A DNA stretch of 64,000 nt from Synaphobranchus kaupii. Lineage: Eukaryota; Chordata; Actinopteri; Anguilliformes; Synaphobranchidae. Below the pieces are notes generated by a model that saw nothing but the letters and a program-made list of their open reading frames with translations, had not been told where the DNA came from and made no database searches. The stretch is from the NCBI GenBank assembly GCA_029718625.1, contig CM056376.1:28419424-28483423 (forward strand), read 5' to 3'. Every line of letters starts with the position of its first letter. The first letter of the stretch is position 1. Made by a program: the position numbers and the translations under genes. Positions 44,223 to 56,595 of the stretch are shown piece by piece.

Positions 44223-45097
44223 AGTCCTGCGACACTGTGATCCACCCCCGATTCCCATTTCTCCGCTGGGGTTTGGGAAAAGGATTTGGGACAGTTTGGG
44301 TTTACGGTAGACTGGGTGGCCCCTGGGTAAACAGCCTTATCAATCAAATGGTGTTCCAGGCATTACTTAGCCTGTCCAGTCTCAGCACCAACTTCACAGC
44401 CTTATCAAACCAGTGCTGTAAAATCGGACATTTTCTTCCCCCCGAGAAGACAAACAAGTGCTCTCCTGTCACATTCAATCAAATGGAGAATAGATGATGC
44501 ATTTCTTTTTAACTGTTTTTTCATGTTTTATAGTTGCAACACCGTGTCATAAGTTGGACATTTTTTATTTGTGTTCTTACAAATTTGTGGACACAGCCAT
44601 ATCAGAGTATGTTTAATCTTTATTTGTCATAGAACCAAATTATGGGCTTTTCACAGGGCAGAAAGAGAACGTGTTTTTGTTTTTACGGCAGAGCGGCAAG
44701 AAAACACGACCCAAGTGGCCTCTCAGTTAATATTTATTTATACACTGTACAAACACAAGCAAAGGAAGGAAAGAGCTGTCCAATTGTCTTAATGTGTTCA
44801 CATTACGTACGATGATACTGTACAAGGAGCATAGCCAGGGAAGAAGGACCATGTTGGTGTGAAGTAGTCTACACATTCAGCATATTGAAACATCTTTTAC
44901 ACACATACTGCCTGAAATAACAGAATATAAAGTGAATGGAAGTGAGAGGCGCTTCGTTTTGGGATTGCCTGTCACCTGGTTTGTGGTCACCTGACCTAAA
45001 GTCAGTCAGTGTATATTGTGTAAATCTGGTTCAAGTGTACTGAATATTTTGTCATGTGGACCCCCCCCAAATGACCAATTGCGAATAATTCCCTGTA

Positions 45098-45103
45098 AAT
45101 AAA
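45098..45103 (+). terminator. Candidate arl6ip4 polyadenylation signal
   Basis: AATAAA about 880 bp after the arl6ip4 stop, the first good signal seen on this strand. It would place the mRNA end near 45120. Confidence 0.45.
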
Positions 45104-48100
45104 ACACGCCAAAATATCTCATCATAAATATCTCTTTTGTGTCCATGGAGCTGAAACATAAGCGGGTTATTTGATATTCAGAGCAGAAGTGCCCTACTGT
45201 TACAGTACATAGGCCTACAGACATACTCTAAATCTGGTCATTTATTACGAAGAGATGGCTCATCTTCACTGCAGCATTTTATTTTGAACCCGAATAATGT
45301 ACCAATATCCTGCATTTTGAGTGTTGACTGAAATCTGCAACAGCAAAAAGTCTCGTACAGTAGAAACACTGGAAAAAAGTTTAAGTTGCTTATAAAACTG
45401 GTCTGGTGTAAAGGGAGAAGGGTAACGTCTGAGGTCTTGTACAAAGTGTTGAGCGGATCTTGGTGTGATGCACTACATTTCAGCCGGACAGGTAGCCTGT
45501 TGGGTACACTGGCCTGTACAGATGGGAGTGATGCATTGTGAGAAAAGAAGGCAGGGATCTCTTCTGTTTGACTGCCTGTTGACAGTACTGTGAGATATCT
45601 TGTGCTATTCAGTGACAAGGACCTGTGATGTGGACCCTCCAGACACAATGGCATCTGCAGCATTTTTCTCAGTTGCAAATGAGGGCTTTAGCACATGCAT
45701 GCTAACCGCTACAGGACCAATTTAAAAAAAGAAAACTAAAAACAGTCCAGAGAAGGTTTGTGACAGAAAGGCCCGCTTGGTGAAAACAGGACAGTGACGG
45801 GGTAGATATTTCCTACTTTACTGTAATGAGTTTAGGATCAGCTGAATGTCATCACTATTCTAACCAATCCCTGAGAGTGGGGCCCCTGGTGATGTCACAA
45901 TGGGCTGTTCTCTGGATTCCCTTCACAGGTTTTGATGTGCTTACAGAACTCAGGAATACACTGGAAGCAGCAGCTGGGCAGCCATTTTGTGTGCTTCCCC
46001 TTTGCGCCTACATTCAGTACACGGAGCAGGAAGTGGAATGTGATGTCTAATCTCGGCATTCTACAGAAAAGGTTCACCAAAAATCTCAACTTGTGTATAG
46101 TAGTAGGCCACTATATTCTCCATTTATTAAGCGTGCGCTGAAAAGCTAGTACTACCACCCTGATGGGGGGCGTAATGGCTGACAATTATCTGTTCCGTTC
46201 CCCTTCCTGATCAGTCAACTATTAAAAATAAATCAATCAATCCAGCACAATGGGAAAGTGTCCAGCATTTGATGAGGCATTTTTGAGTCCGATGCTGCTT
46301 TTTAAATGTTAATTCTTACATTTTGGTGTTATTGAATATGTCCCTCGTACGGGGATGGGTTGGGAGGAAGTTGCCGTGTGAAGGGCAGGCTAATTGTCTG
46401 CTGTGACCCCCTCCCTGTGGAGCTATGCGGCGGAGGCAGGATTGGAATAATATTGCGCTAATGCATTTACATATACACCATCGTTGGTCCATGAAATAAC
46501 TACCTCACGTGTATCTGTACAAGTCTGAAACGGAAAGAAAAGCGACATATTGAAATATAGCAAACCCGGAGGGTCCATCACCTTATAAATCTACATAAAT
46601 AAATATTTCTCAACTGTATATTCCTACATTTCAAAACATTTACATAGTCTTTACACTATCTACACTCGTGTTTTTACCAACCTCGTCTGGTGTGCACATT
46701 CAACGCCTCATTAACTGCAAGGGCCAAGTGGGAGGCTGCATCCAAAATGTCCTCTTTGATACTTTGATATGCCACGAATATTTAAAAAAACATACATTAA
46801 TACCATTCCAGTGTTTTGTATAACAGACTCTAGTAACAGGGATAGTACTGTACAAGGCAAAATGACTAAAATTTATTGATTACCTCTGTAGATTATGCTA
46901 GAGCATGTCCTAGAAACTTAATATCAACAAAACCAAATCACTAAAAATTCACGCACTGAATTTATAATGTCAAACAGTAACTAAATGTATATTCTGGAAT
47001 GTGCTCTCTCCAGCTTTCAGTATGATAACGGAGCACGGCCTTCTGGGTAGGAATTATCCCACCTCTGCAATATTATATACAAACCATTGTGATCTAACCT
47101 GTACAACCATGTAACCTGATATTGCCTTAAGAGAAAAAGAAACATTCTCAGATAAAAGTCCTGTACATTTAACCAGGAAATGTTGGATTCAGCCTCAACC
47201 CCTTCATTTAGAAGCCTTAAATTTGGCACGTTAACAGTAGTAACATATACATCCTGACAATAATGAAATATTGACGCATGCATACACACGCGCTCACACA
47301 CTCTCACACACGCGCACATACTCACACACACACACACACACCCTTGGTTATGCAATAAATAATAGCTGTCATGCACTACAAGATAACAATATGTAGCAAC
47401 ATGAGATGGTAACATAAACTTAGTGCAAAATAATGAGGTCATAACAGTTGAGTTTACAGCTTTTTGAAGTAGGATTTTGGCCATTTTGTGTCATTTACCT
47501 CGCGAATCCCAAATAGAGCGTCCTTTCTTTCCCTCAGCAGGGTGTGTCGTGTTGATTTGGGAGTGCTGGTCTCCATCATCTACCTCACCTTCCTTTTAAC
47601 AGCTGCGATGTTCAAACTTTCTGTGGCCTGGCCGTCCAGACCTCTCGCCATCCGGTGGCGACTGAAGTCCCCAAGTCCGCAGAAAACATGGCCGACTCCA
47701 CACTTTCTTATTACCGCCCTGTTTGATTTGAAGATGAGAGCTGGGATTTGGACAGCGAAGGAGACCCTCTCCAGCATTCCTAATCAGTGGGAGTCCAAAG
47801 ACGTGACGTCTGAAGGAAGAGAGGTGGTCGAAGCATGTGCAAGGTCAAAGGTCATGATACTTGAAGGGGAGGGATTGAAGCATTTTCAGTAATCTCCGCA
47901 GTGGCCCAACACGTGGTAAGAGAACACAGCAACAAGTTTTGGTTCCCAGAACATTCCCAGAGTTAGGGTAGATGTTCCCGAAAAGCAAATTTGCCAGTTT
48001 ATCCCGGGGATCCCTTGAAAGTTATTTTTCCCGGAATGTTTTTACTGCAACTCATCTGGATTAAATAAAATATTCGAAGACTGTCTTGTCTTGTGAACAC

Positions 48101-49194
48101 TCTCCTCGCGATGTTATCACACAGCCTAATGGGAATCTAACCGGAATCTTTCTCCAACGTTCTGGAAATGTTCTGTGTTAGCTGGGAGGCAGCTCACAGC
48201 TCACACACTCCCTCCGCACACTTGTGAGCTCTCATTCCACAAACACACAGAACATTCCAGGAGGTTATACTGACACAGATCTGCAGAGATAAAGGGATTG
48301 TTGCCATGTTACAGAAAGGAGCACAAAGTGTCAGTTTTATATCTACAAAATCTTACAGCAGTGCAGGTCCAACCGAAAATACTCGTCATTGTCAATATCT
48401 GCTCCCTCCGTAACATTCTCAAAAATGCTTTTTTTCAGAAATAAGGCTTCCAACGACCTGCAGAACATGCTGGAAAAAAGTATATTCTATTTTCGAATTA
48501 ATGTATATAGAGGTTTACACTACTGCCTGATAACTGTAGGCAGAAAGTTATTGGCTGGTGCCACTTACATAGCCAGGAGGGGGAGGAGCCCCAGTGCCCA
48601 AAATCTCCAGCAGGGGGAGCCAAAGTAACCATCACAGTCCACACACCCCTGAATAGAGCTGCACATCACACACATTTGGGGGAGGGGGGGTGTTGGGGTA
48701 GACACATATTAACAGATAAAAAAAAAAAATAATAAATGATCCTGGGGACACCTGGATAAAACTGAAATTTAGCGGAATTTGGCGATGTTCTCTCTCGCTC
48801 CTGCGATGGCCGCGTCACAAAGTGCACAGTCCCGACTCGCAGTTCCCCATCCCCCACCTGTTTGTGTGCATTTGGCTTCAGTGACTTTCGCCAACGTTGA
48901 TACTGTTACTGACGATTATTTTTTACGAGGTCCGTAGCACCGTGTGTTCTCAACGTCCTTCCTATTCCTCTCCTCTCTTTCCTCCTCCTCCTCTCTTTCT
49001 CCTCTTCCTCACCTCCCCCTCTTCTTCCTTCTCTCCTTCCTTCCCTTCCTCCTACTCTTCCTCTTATCTCCCTACCCCTTCTTCTCCTCCTTCCTCTCTT
49101 CCATCCCTCTCTTCCCCCTCTCATCTGCCATCCTCACACTAGCTTCCACAGCTCCCCTCTTCCTTCGCTTCGCATCACTACCTCTATCCCTCTC
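45104..49194. other. Convergent intergenic / pitpnm2 3' UTR region
   Basis: No exon recognised. The right part is likely pitpnm2 3' UTR (minus strand). It includes a (CA)n patch at 47280-47342 and, at 48950-49195, a CT-rich tract (GA-rich in the mRNA). A 134-codon plus-strand frame at 47488-47892 has no recognisable family and lies antisense. Confidence 0.4.
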
Positions 49195-51202
49195 CCCCCC
49201 CCCCCCCCCCACGGGGCCCCTACTTGTGTCCGAGGGCCCGTGCTCTAGCTTGGTGCTGCCTGTACGTCCCCAGCAGGAGGCAGCGATGCTCATGCTACGC
49301 TGGCCCCTCTCCACGCGCTCCCGCTCCCGCTCGCTCTCCGACTGGCTCTGCGTGCGCTCGGGGCCGGGTGTGGCCGTGTACGTGGGCGTGGCCTCCCGTG
49401 GGCGAGGTGGGGGCCGGGCTGCGACGAGATGGTGCGGAGCAGGTGCTTCCTCTTGCGCAGAAAGTCGCTATTGGCTCCCAGGGCCGAAGCTTCCTCTTCC
49501 GCAGGACCATGCGGGTGCTGCTGGTTTTTGGCCGGGCGGGACCGCTGGTTATACTCCAGCTGAGACAGGTGTGCTGCGTAACCGTCGGTGATGAACTGTG
49601 GGGCGGAGAGCAGTACATTACTTTCATTTGGCAGACGCTTTTATCCAAAGTGACGTGCAAAAAGTGCATACCGAAGGTCATTGAAGCAACTACAACAGGT
49701 CGGAAAAAAGCACATTTCTATCATAAAGTAGCAGCTATCCAGTCATGAACATTGAGTCTAGTACACATAGTAAGCTATGGCTAAGTCAGCAAGACATTAT
49801 AAACTATAAAATCAAACAAATTAAGGAGCAGAAAACAGGAAACAAGCAGTAGCGTGAGAGTCCCTAAAACTAGTACTCAAGCCTCCGTATCGTGTAGAAT
49901 CATCCAATAAAACAACCTAACAGCCAGTTCCCAGCAAGCAATGAATTTATCTGACCGCCATTGATGACAGTCAAACAGCATTTAGCAAATCGCCGCTAGA
50001 ACGGTCCGCTAGAGGCAAGACTGTTCCCCGACCATTTTGCAGAGGTGGAAAGTCCAGGGGTCAGAAAGTAAGTAAGACCCTTGCAGTAAGTCCTGCATGT
50101 GTTTTTTTCCACCCACAAACTCAGCCAGCTGATTTCACTAATTAGTTCTACCTCCCAGCTGAAGAATTGTGCTTGGAACAAAATACTGGGGAGGACTTTT
50201 TACTTTCTGAACCTGGATTTTCCACCCCTGCTATTCTTCATTCTTTTATCAGCTGGTCCTCATCTCAATCGCCATTCTGTGTTAAATAAAAAAACGATGT
50301 ATATTCTAACCGTTTTTAAACTGGATCACCATGCTTGCATCTGTGAGCTGCAGGTGAGCGGTACGAGAGAGGTGAAGAGGCGCTACCTGACACTGGTGCT
50401 GCATCTTCTTGGTGGCACGTCCCACGATGTAGATGTGAGAGGGGGAAAGGCCGATGGAGGAGTACACAGAGATGTCCTTCGTGGACCCGTAGCCGGCGAA
50501 CACCTTCATGTGAGCCTGGAGGAAGTGTTACGTGTCAGTGTTACCTCCGAATTTTAGGGCCTCTTGCTTCGCCCCTTGTTTTCTGCCGTCACCCTCCCCC
50601 CACCCAGCCCCTGTAGGGCCCAAACACTTACCCATACCATGTCTAGCCATGCCTCGCCCCACCTGAGCCACGCCCAGTCCCAGCCATACTGTACTAAGCT
50701 CCGCTCAGCCCCTTGTATAAGCCCCCTCCCACCCCTGCCCAGCCCGCCCCCCTCCCACCCTGCCCAGCCGCCCCGCCCCTTCTAAACCACGCCCAACCAC
50801 TTGCCCATACCCTGTCTAGCCACACCCAGCCCCAGCCCTGCCCAGCCATAATCTACCTAAACTGCACCCAGCCATTGTGCAGGTCCCTCCCAGCCCGCCC
50901 AGGTCCCACCCACCCACACCTCACAGATGAGGAAGTTTGCCTTATGCCGAGGGTAACTCCTCCCATCTCAGGCCCCGCCCCCAAATCCAGCCCAGGCCCC
51001 GCCCACCCTCACCTCACAGATGAGGGTCTTGAGGAAGTTGGCTTTGTGCCGGAGGGGGTCGTGCACCAGGCCATCGCAGAAGGACACGATGCCATGGGGA
51101 AAGTTGTGCTGTGACAGCCAGGCCACCACACGCTGCTTCTGCATGTCTGGCCTCCCCGTCACATAGATTATCAGATACCCCAGATCCTGCCAGTGCCTGA
51201 GA

Positions 51203-51234
<32 letters not shown>

Positions 51235-51303
51235 CAGAGAGAGAGAGAGGAGAGAGGAGGGAGGAGAGGGAGAGGGGGGGAGAGGGGGAGAGAGGGAGGG
51301 AGG

Positions 51304-51354
<51 letters not shown>

Positions 51355-54300
51355 AGAGGGAGGGAGAGGAGGGAGAGGGGGGGAGAGGGGGAGAGAGGGA
51401 GGGAGGGAGGAGAGGGAGAGAGAGAGAGGAGAGAGAGAGGGGGAGAGGGAAAAAAGAGGGGAGCATGAGAGATAGAGAGAGAGAAAGAAAGAGAGGGAGG
51501 GGGGGGAGCATGAGAGAGGGGGGGAGAGGGGAGGGCATGAGACAGAGAGAGAGAGAAAGAGAAAGAGGGAAGGCAGGAGAGAGAATGAGAGAAAGAGAGA
51601 CATAGAGAGAGGCGGGGTCAGGAAGGAGAGATTTTCAAAGATCATTCAGTGACTGAAATGGTTATAATTAAATAAGTAAATATAAGTATGATATCAGTAA
51701 GAATATCAATGTGTGGTCACGCCAATAAAGCATATTTTCATTATTTGAATTTCAAAATTGGGGACAAAGAGAGAGAGATGAGGCAGATGAGACATCAAAA
51801 ATAGATGATGGGTAGATTAAACGCATCATTCTGTTGTGTTCTCAGTGTAATCTAATCCAATCTGTCTGTGAGGGGACATGGCATACCTGACCACGTCCAC
51901 GGCCCCCGCCCGAACCTTCGGATCACTCCCCATGATGGAGACGCTGGCGGCGAAGGAGCCGTCAATACTGAACACCACAAACTCCGTCGCCCGCGGCAAC
52001 ACCGTCAGGTAGCTATCCGCAAAGGTGTGGTCACCCCCTACCAGAAGGAGAAAGAGAGAGAGAAAGAGAACATGACCAGTGACCCTGGCTACCTTTGTGA
52101 AAATTGAGCTCATAACTTTATTTATACAAAAAAGAACAAGCGTCCATGCCCCTGAACAATGTCCTTCAGAGTTTTTACAAGGTCAGGCCTTTATTTCATG
52201 CTGGGAGCACCACGCCAATTTCAGGCTCTGCTGACGCTTGCAATACCGCTATTAATAGAATGCTTCTATTAATAGCTCTTTCTGCTTCTGCGCCCGTGGC
52301 ATATTTTTCCAGTATGAAAAAGTCATAAACCCATTTTCAGTTATGATAGAATTTTTACAACTCAACTGCAGTGTGCAAAACTTTACTTCATCTATGATGT
52401 CTGAATATACATTTCAAACAGACAGACACACATATATGCATAAATAACATTTAAAAAGTACAGATAATTATTTCCTTCATTATGCACAGATTAGGCATAT
52501 GTATGTACAGTATAGTTCCTCCTCACGGGATAATTCCTGGCCTAAACGAGTCTGGCTTCGCCTAGTTTAGCCTAGCCTAACCTACCCAACCTGGCCTAAT
52601 CTAGCCTGGTTTAGCCAAGCATAGCCTAGCTGGGCCTAGCCAAGCCTGTTGAAACTGCAGGAGATTAGGAAAGAGTACTCTGATGCCGGCCGCACCTGAC
52701 CACCATCTTGACAGGATAGACCCCGATGCCCAGCCGCTTGCTTTCCGGGATGATGTAGGAAATCCGGCCGCTGCTATTGGTCAGCTCCGTCTCAAAGTAC
52801 ACCCACTCCCCCGATGGAGGCTGTGTCATTATGTGGATGTCCACCTAGAGGATTAACACACACACACACAAACGTGCACACACATGCACATACACATACG
52901 CACCCACACGTGTACACACAGATACACACATGCATTGACGCGCGCACACACAAGCACACACACACTTAGTGAATTGTGAACAGACCTCGTTATTGACTAA
53001 ATAGTGGAAAGTGGTGTCTTTATTTTTTATTTATTTGTTTGTAACCATCTCTTGACTTTTGAAAGTCAACAACCCTTTGCCTTGTCTCTTGAGGTAGTAG
53101 CACAGACTAGGCTAAGTGTGTATTTATCCTGTTCACATGCAGCTGACTCTAGAGAGGCTTACCTTCTCCCCAGTGAGCGTGACCATGTCCAGAGGACCGT
53201 ACATGAACCGCCCGGTCACCATCTGCTGCCCGTCCTCCGTGAACACCGCGTCATTCACCCTGTGATTGGCCGTCACGTTCTGCCCACACACACCAAGAAA
53301 CATCTCTTCACACCCATGCTTCTCTCCTGCAGGAAATCCCAGTGTACCTCAATACCCAACCCAGCATGCTTCACTCCTCAAAGCCTGAATACCCAGCACG
53401 CTTCACTCCTCAAAGCCTGAATACCCAGCATGCTTCACTCCTCAAAGCTTGAATACCCAGCATGCCTCACTCCCCAAGGCCCTGAATACCCAGCATGCCT
53501 CAATCCTCGAAACCTGAATACCCAGCATGTCTCACACCCAAAAGCCTGAATACCCAGCATGCTTCACTCCTCAAAGCCTGAATACCCAGCATGCCAACTC
53601 CCTAAAGGCTGAATACCCAGCATGTCTCACTCCCCAAAGCCTGAATACCCAGCATGCCTCACTCCCCAAAGCCTGAATACCCAACATGCCTCACTCCCCA
53701 AAGCCTGAATACCCAGCAAGCCTCACTCCTCAAAGCCTGAATACCCAGCATGCCTCACTCCCCAAAGCCTGAATAACCAGCATGCCACACTCCCCAAAGC
53801 CTGAATACCCAGCATGCCTCACTCCCCAAGACATGAATACCCAGCATGCCTCAATCCTCGAAGCCTGAATACCCAGCATGCCTCACTCCCGAAAGCCTGA
53901 ATACCCAGCATGCTTCACTCCTCAAAGCCTGAATACCCAGCATGCCTCACTCCCGAAAGGTTGAATACCCAGCATGCCTCACTCCCGAAAGCCTGAATAC
54001 CCAGCATGCTTCACTCCTCAAAGCCTGAATACCCAGCATGCCTCACTCCCCAAAGCCTGAATACCCAGCATGCCTTCTTACTCAAAGAAAAATAACTGTC
54101 CAAGCAGGAAGTAGCACAGTAGTTTGTAAGTACATTTACCATGTATTTACAAACAATATTTCATGATCAAACTCCACTGATGATTGTGTGTATTTTTCCC
54201 AACTTCTAGTCAGGCCACTGCTTGAAGGACCAGCACAAGTCTTGGGCAGGGGTCGGTGGGAGGACTAGAAGGTCAAAGGTCAAAGGTTACAAATAAACTC

Positions 54301-56545
54301 ACCCTGATCTTGACATGGGTCCTCTTCCTCAGCCATTTCTCACGGGGTTTGGAGGGGGGTGAACTCCGACACCTCCTTACCATCGAGCTCCAGGATGCTG
54401 GAGTTCTCATGTCTCATGACCTGCACCGGAGGAAAGGAGAGAAGCAGGAAGGAGGAGGAGGAGGAGAAGGAGAGAGAGAGAGGTAAGAGGAGAGGAAAGG
54501 GATGGCATTGATAAACATTGTGCTACAGATCTTACATTTCTCTCAGGATAGGGGCTAGGGTTCATAATCTGAGACACTGGGGTGCGTCCCAATCCTCTAA
54601 AACTGCACCCTCCTTTCCTCCACTACCACCTCCTCTCCTCCGTGACCTGGAAACCGATCTTTGTGTATTAATCTAATGTTGTTGATTTCATCTCACTTAT
54701 GTATAAATGGTTACATATTAATTAATGTCTTGACACAAACCGCAATGTCAGGTACATTGTATACTGTGTATGCAAATACTTGTACTCAAAACGTTCAGGC
54801 AGTTTTGCATACTTCCGGGTAGGAGAGGAGTGGTAGTGGGGGAGTGGAGGAAAGGAGGTGGGGAGTGAAGAATATTGGGACGCACCCCCGAGGCCGTGTC
54901 CGAATCAGCACACTTGCCTGATTGATATACTTTTTTAAAAAGCTGTTAAGTATGCGAGAATTATGAAAATTGAGTGTTCTTAATATCCCCGGATGATATA
55001 TTTATTTTCCCGGTTTTCGTTGATAATAGTATGGACGATATTTTTCACATACTGCATTGCCACTAAACAGTATGCAGTAAGCAATATACAGTATGCTGGT
55101 ACAGAGTAAACAGGATAGGGATCTGCCTGCCTCATCTCTCTCTCTTTGTCCCCAATTTTGATAGGACTCTGATTCGGACACATCATATTAATGAATGGGC
55201 TCATTGAACAAGAGCAGAATCCAGAAACCGATACGGTATGGCCCTCCAGAAATGCACTACAGAAAAGGTCTGTAATGGCTTGAAACACCCAGAGGAAGCC
55301 AATGTAGGACATCCTGTTTGGTTTATTACATTTCTCTGCTGCAGACGTTCCTCCTTGAACCTACAGACGGCAGATTCTGAAAATGTGATTTTTTTTGATA
55401 GTGTGGAATGGCTGTTTGTACCTGGGCTACTGTCATTGTACCCTTAAGCAAGGTACTTCATCTCAATTGTTCAGATACAAATGTCATTTTGCATTGTGTG
55501 TGACAGAAAAGCCAAGTTACAGAATACAAAAGATATGATACGAAAGAATTGTCAGTTGCCCGAGACTTGAACATCTGCTGCTCAAATAAATAATGTATAT
55601 CAACATTCTGTTATGAAGACCAGAGATAATTCAGGTTAGGTTTTAGTGTTGCCCGTGGCAACGTCAGCATGAAAATGTATTGAATAATAAATGTATTGAG
55701 TAATAAAAGAGTGAGACAGCGAATGACCTCACTGTCACAGACATATGGAACACAGATATTTTTTTGTCTATTGCAATCTGATTCTGGTTCTAGCAGGTCT
55801 TAGCAAGCATTATCGGTCAATCCACCTCCTGAAGCGCCACATATACACGATTGTGGTTTGTCAGAAGAAGAAACTGAGCATTAGTTTATTAGAACAATCC
55901 TGAATGCTTATCTCACATCAAAGTGTTAACCTGCCTACTGTAAGGTTATGAGCATCCTGGTCAGGCTCATAGTACTGTAAGGTTATGAGCAGCCTGGTCA
56001 GGCTCATAGTGCTGTAAGGTTATGAGCAGCCTGGTCAGGCTCATAGTGCTGTAAGGTTATGAGCAGCCTGGTCAGGCTCATAGTGCTGTAAGGTTATAAG
56101 AGCAGGAGGAGTAAGTACCTGAGAGTGCGTGTGGACTCACCTGTCTGAACAGGAAGTACCTGAGAGTGGGTGTGGACTCACCTGTCTGAACAGAAAGTAC
56201 CTGAGAGTGGGTGTGGACTCACCTGTCTGAACAGAAAGTACCTGAGAGTGGGTGTGGACTCACCTGTCGGAGCAGGAAGGACACAACGTCAGTAGATTCC
56301 CAGTAGGAGGCGTGGAAGAGATGGGGCAGGGCCACAGTGGGGAAGGCCGTCAGGGCATCAGGGCAGTACAGGGCAAAGTCCATGCGCTTAGTGCCCCACC
56401 AACGGGCAGCGACTGCAGGAGAGATACACACACGCACACACACGCACACACACACACACGCACGCACGCACGCATGCACGCACGCACGCACGCACACACA
56501 CAAGCAGGCACGCACGTACGCACGCACAGGCACAAACACACGCAC

Positions 56546-56595
<50 letters not shown>

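Noticed and set aside
47488..47892. 134-codon plus-strand frame
   Set aside because: No family recognised, lies antisense in the probable pitpnm2 3' UTR, and no splice or conservation support.
51014..51645. Ser/Leu/Pro-rich frames of more than 170 codons
   Set aside because: Created by the polypurine tract; only 51013-51196 in the pitpnm2 frame is an exon.
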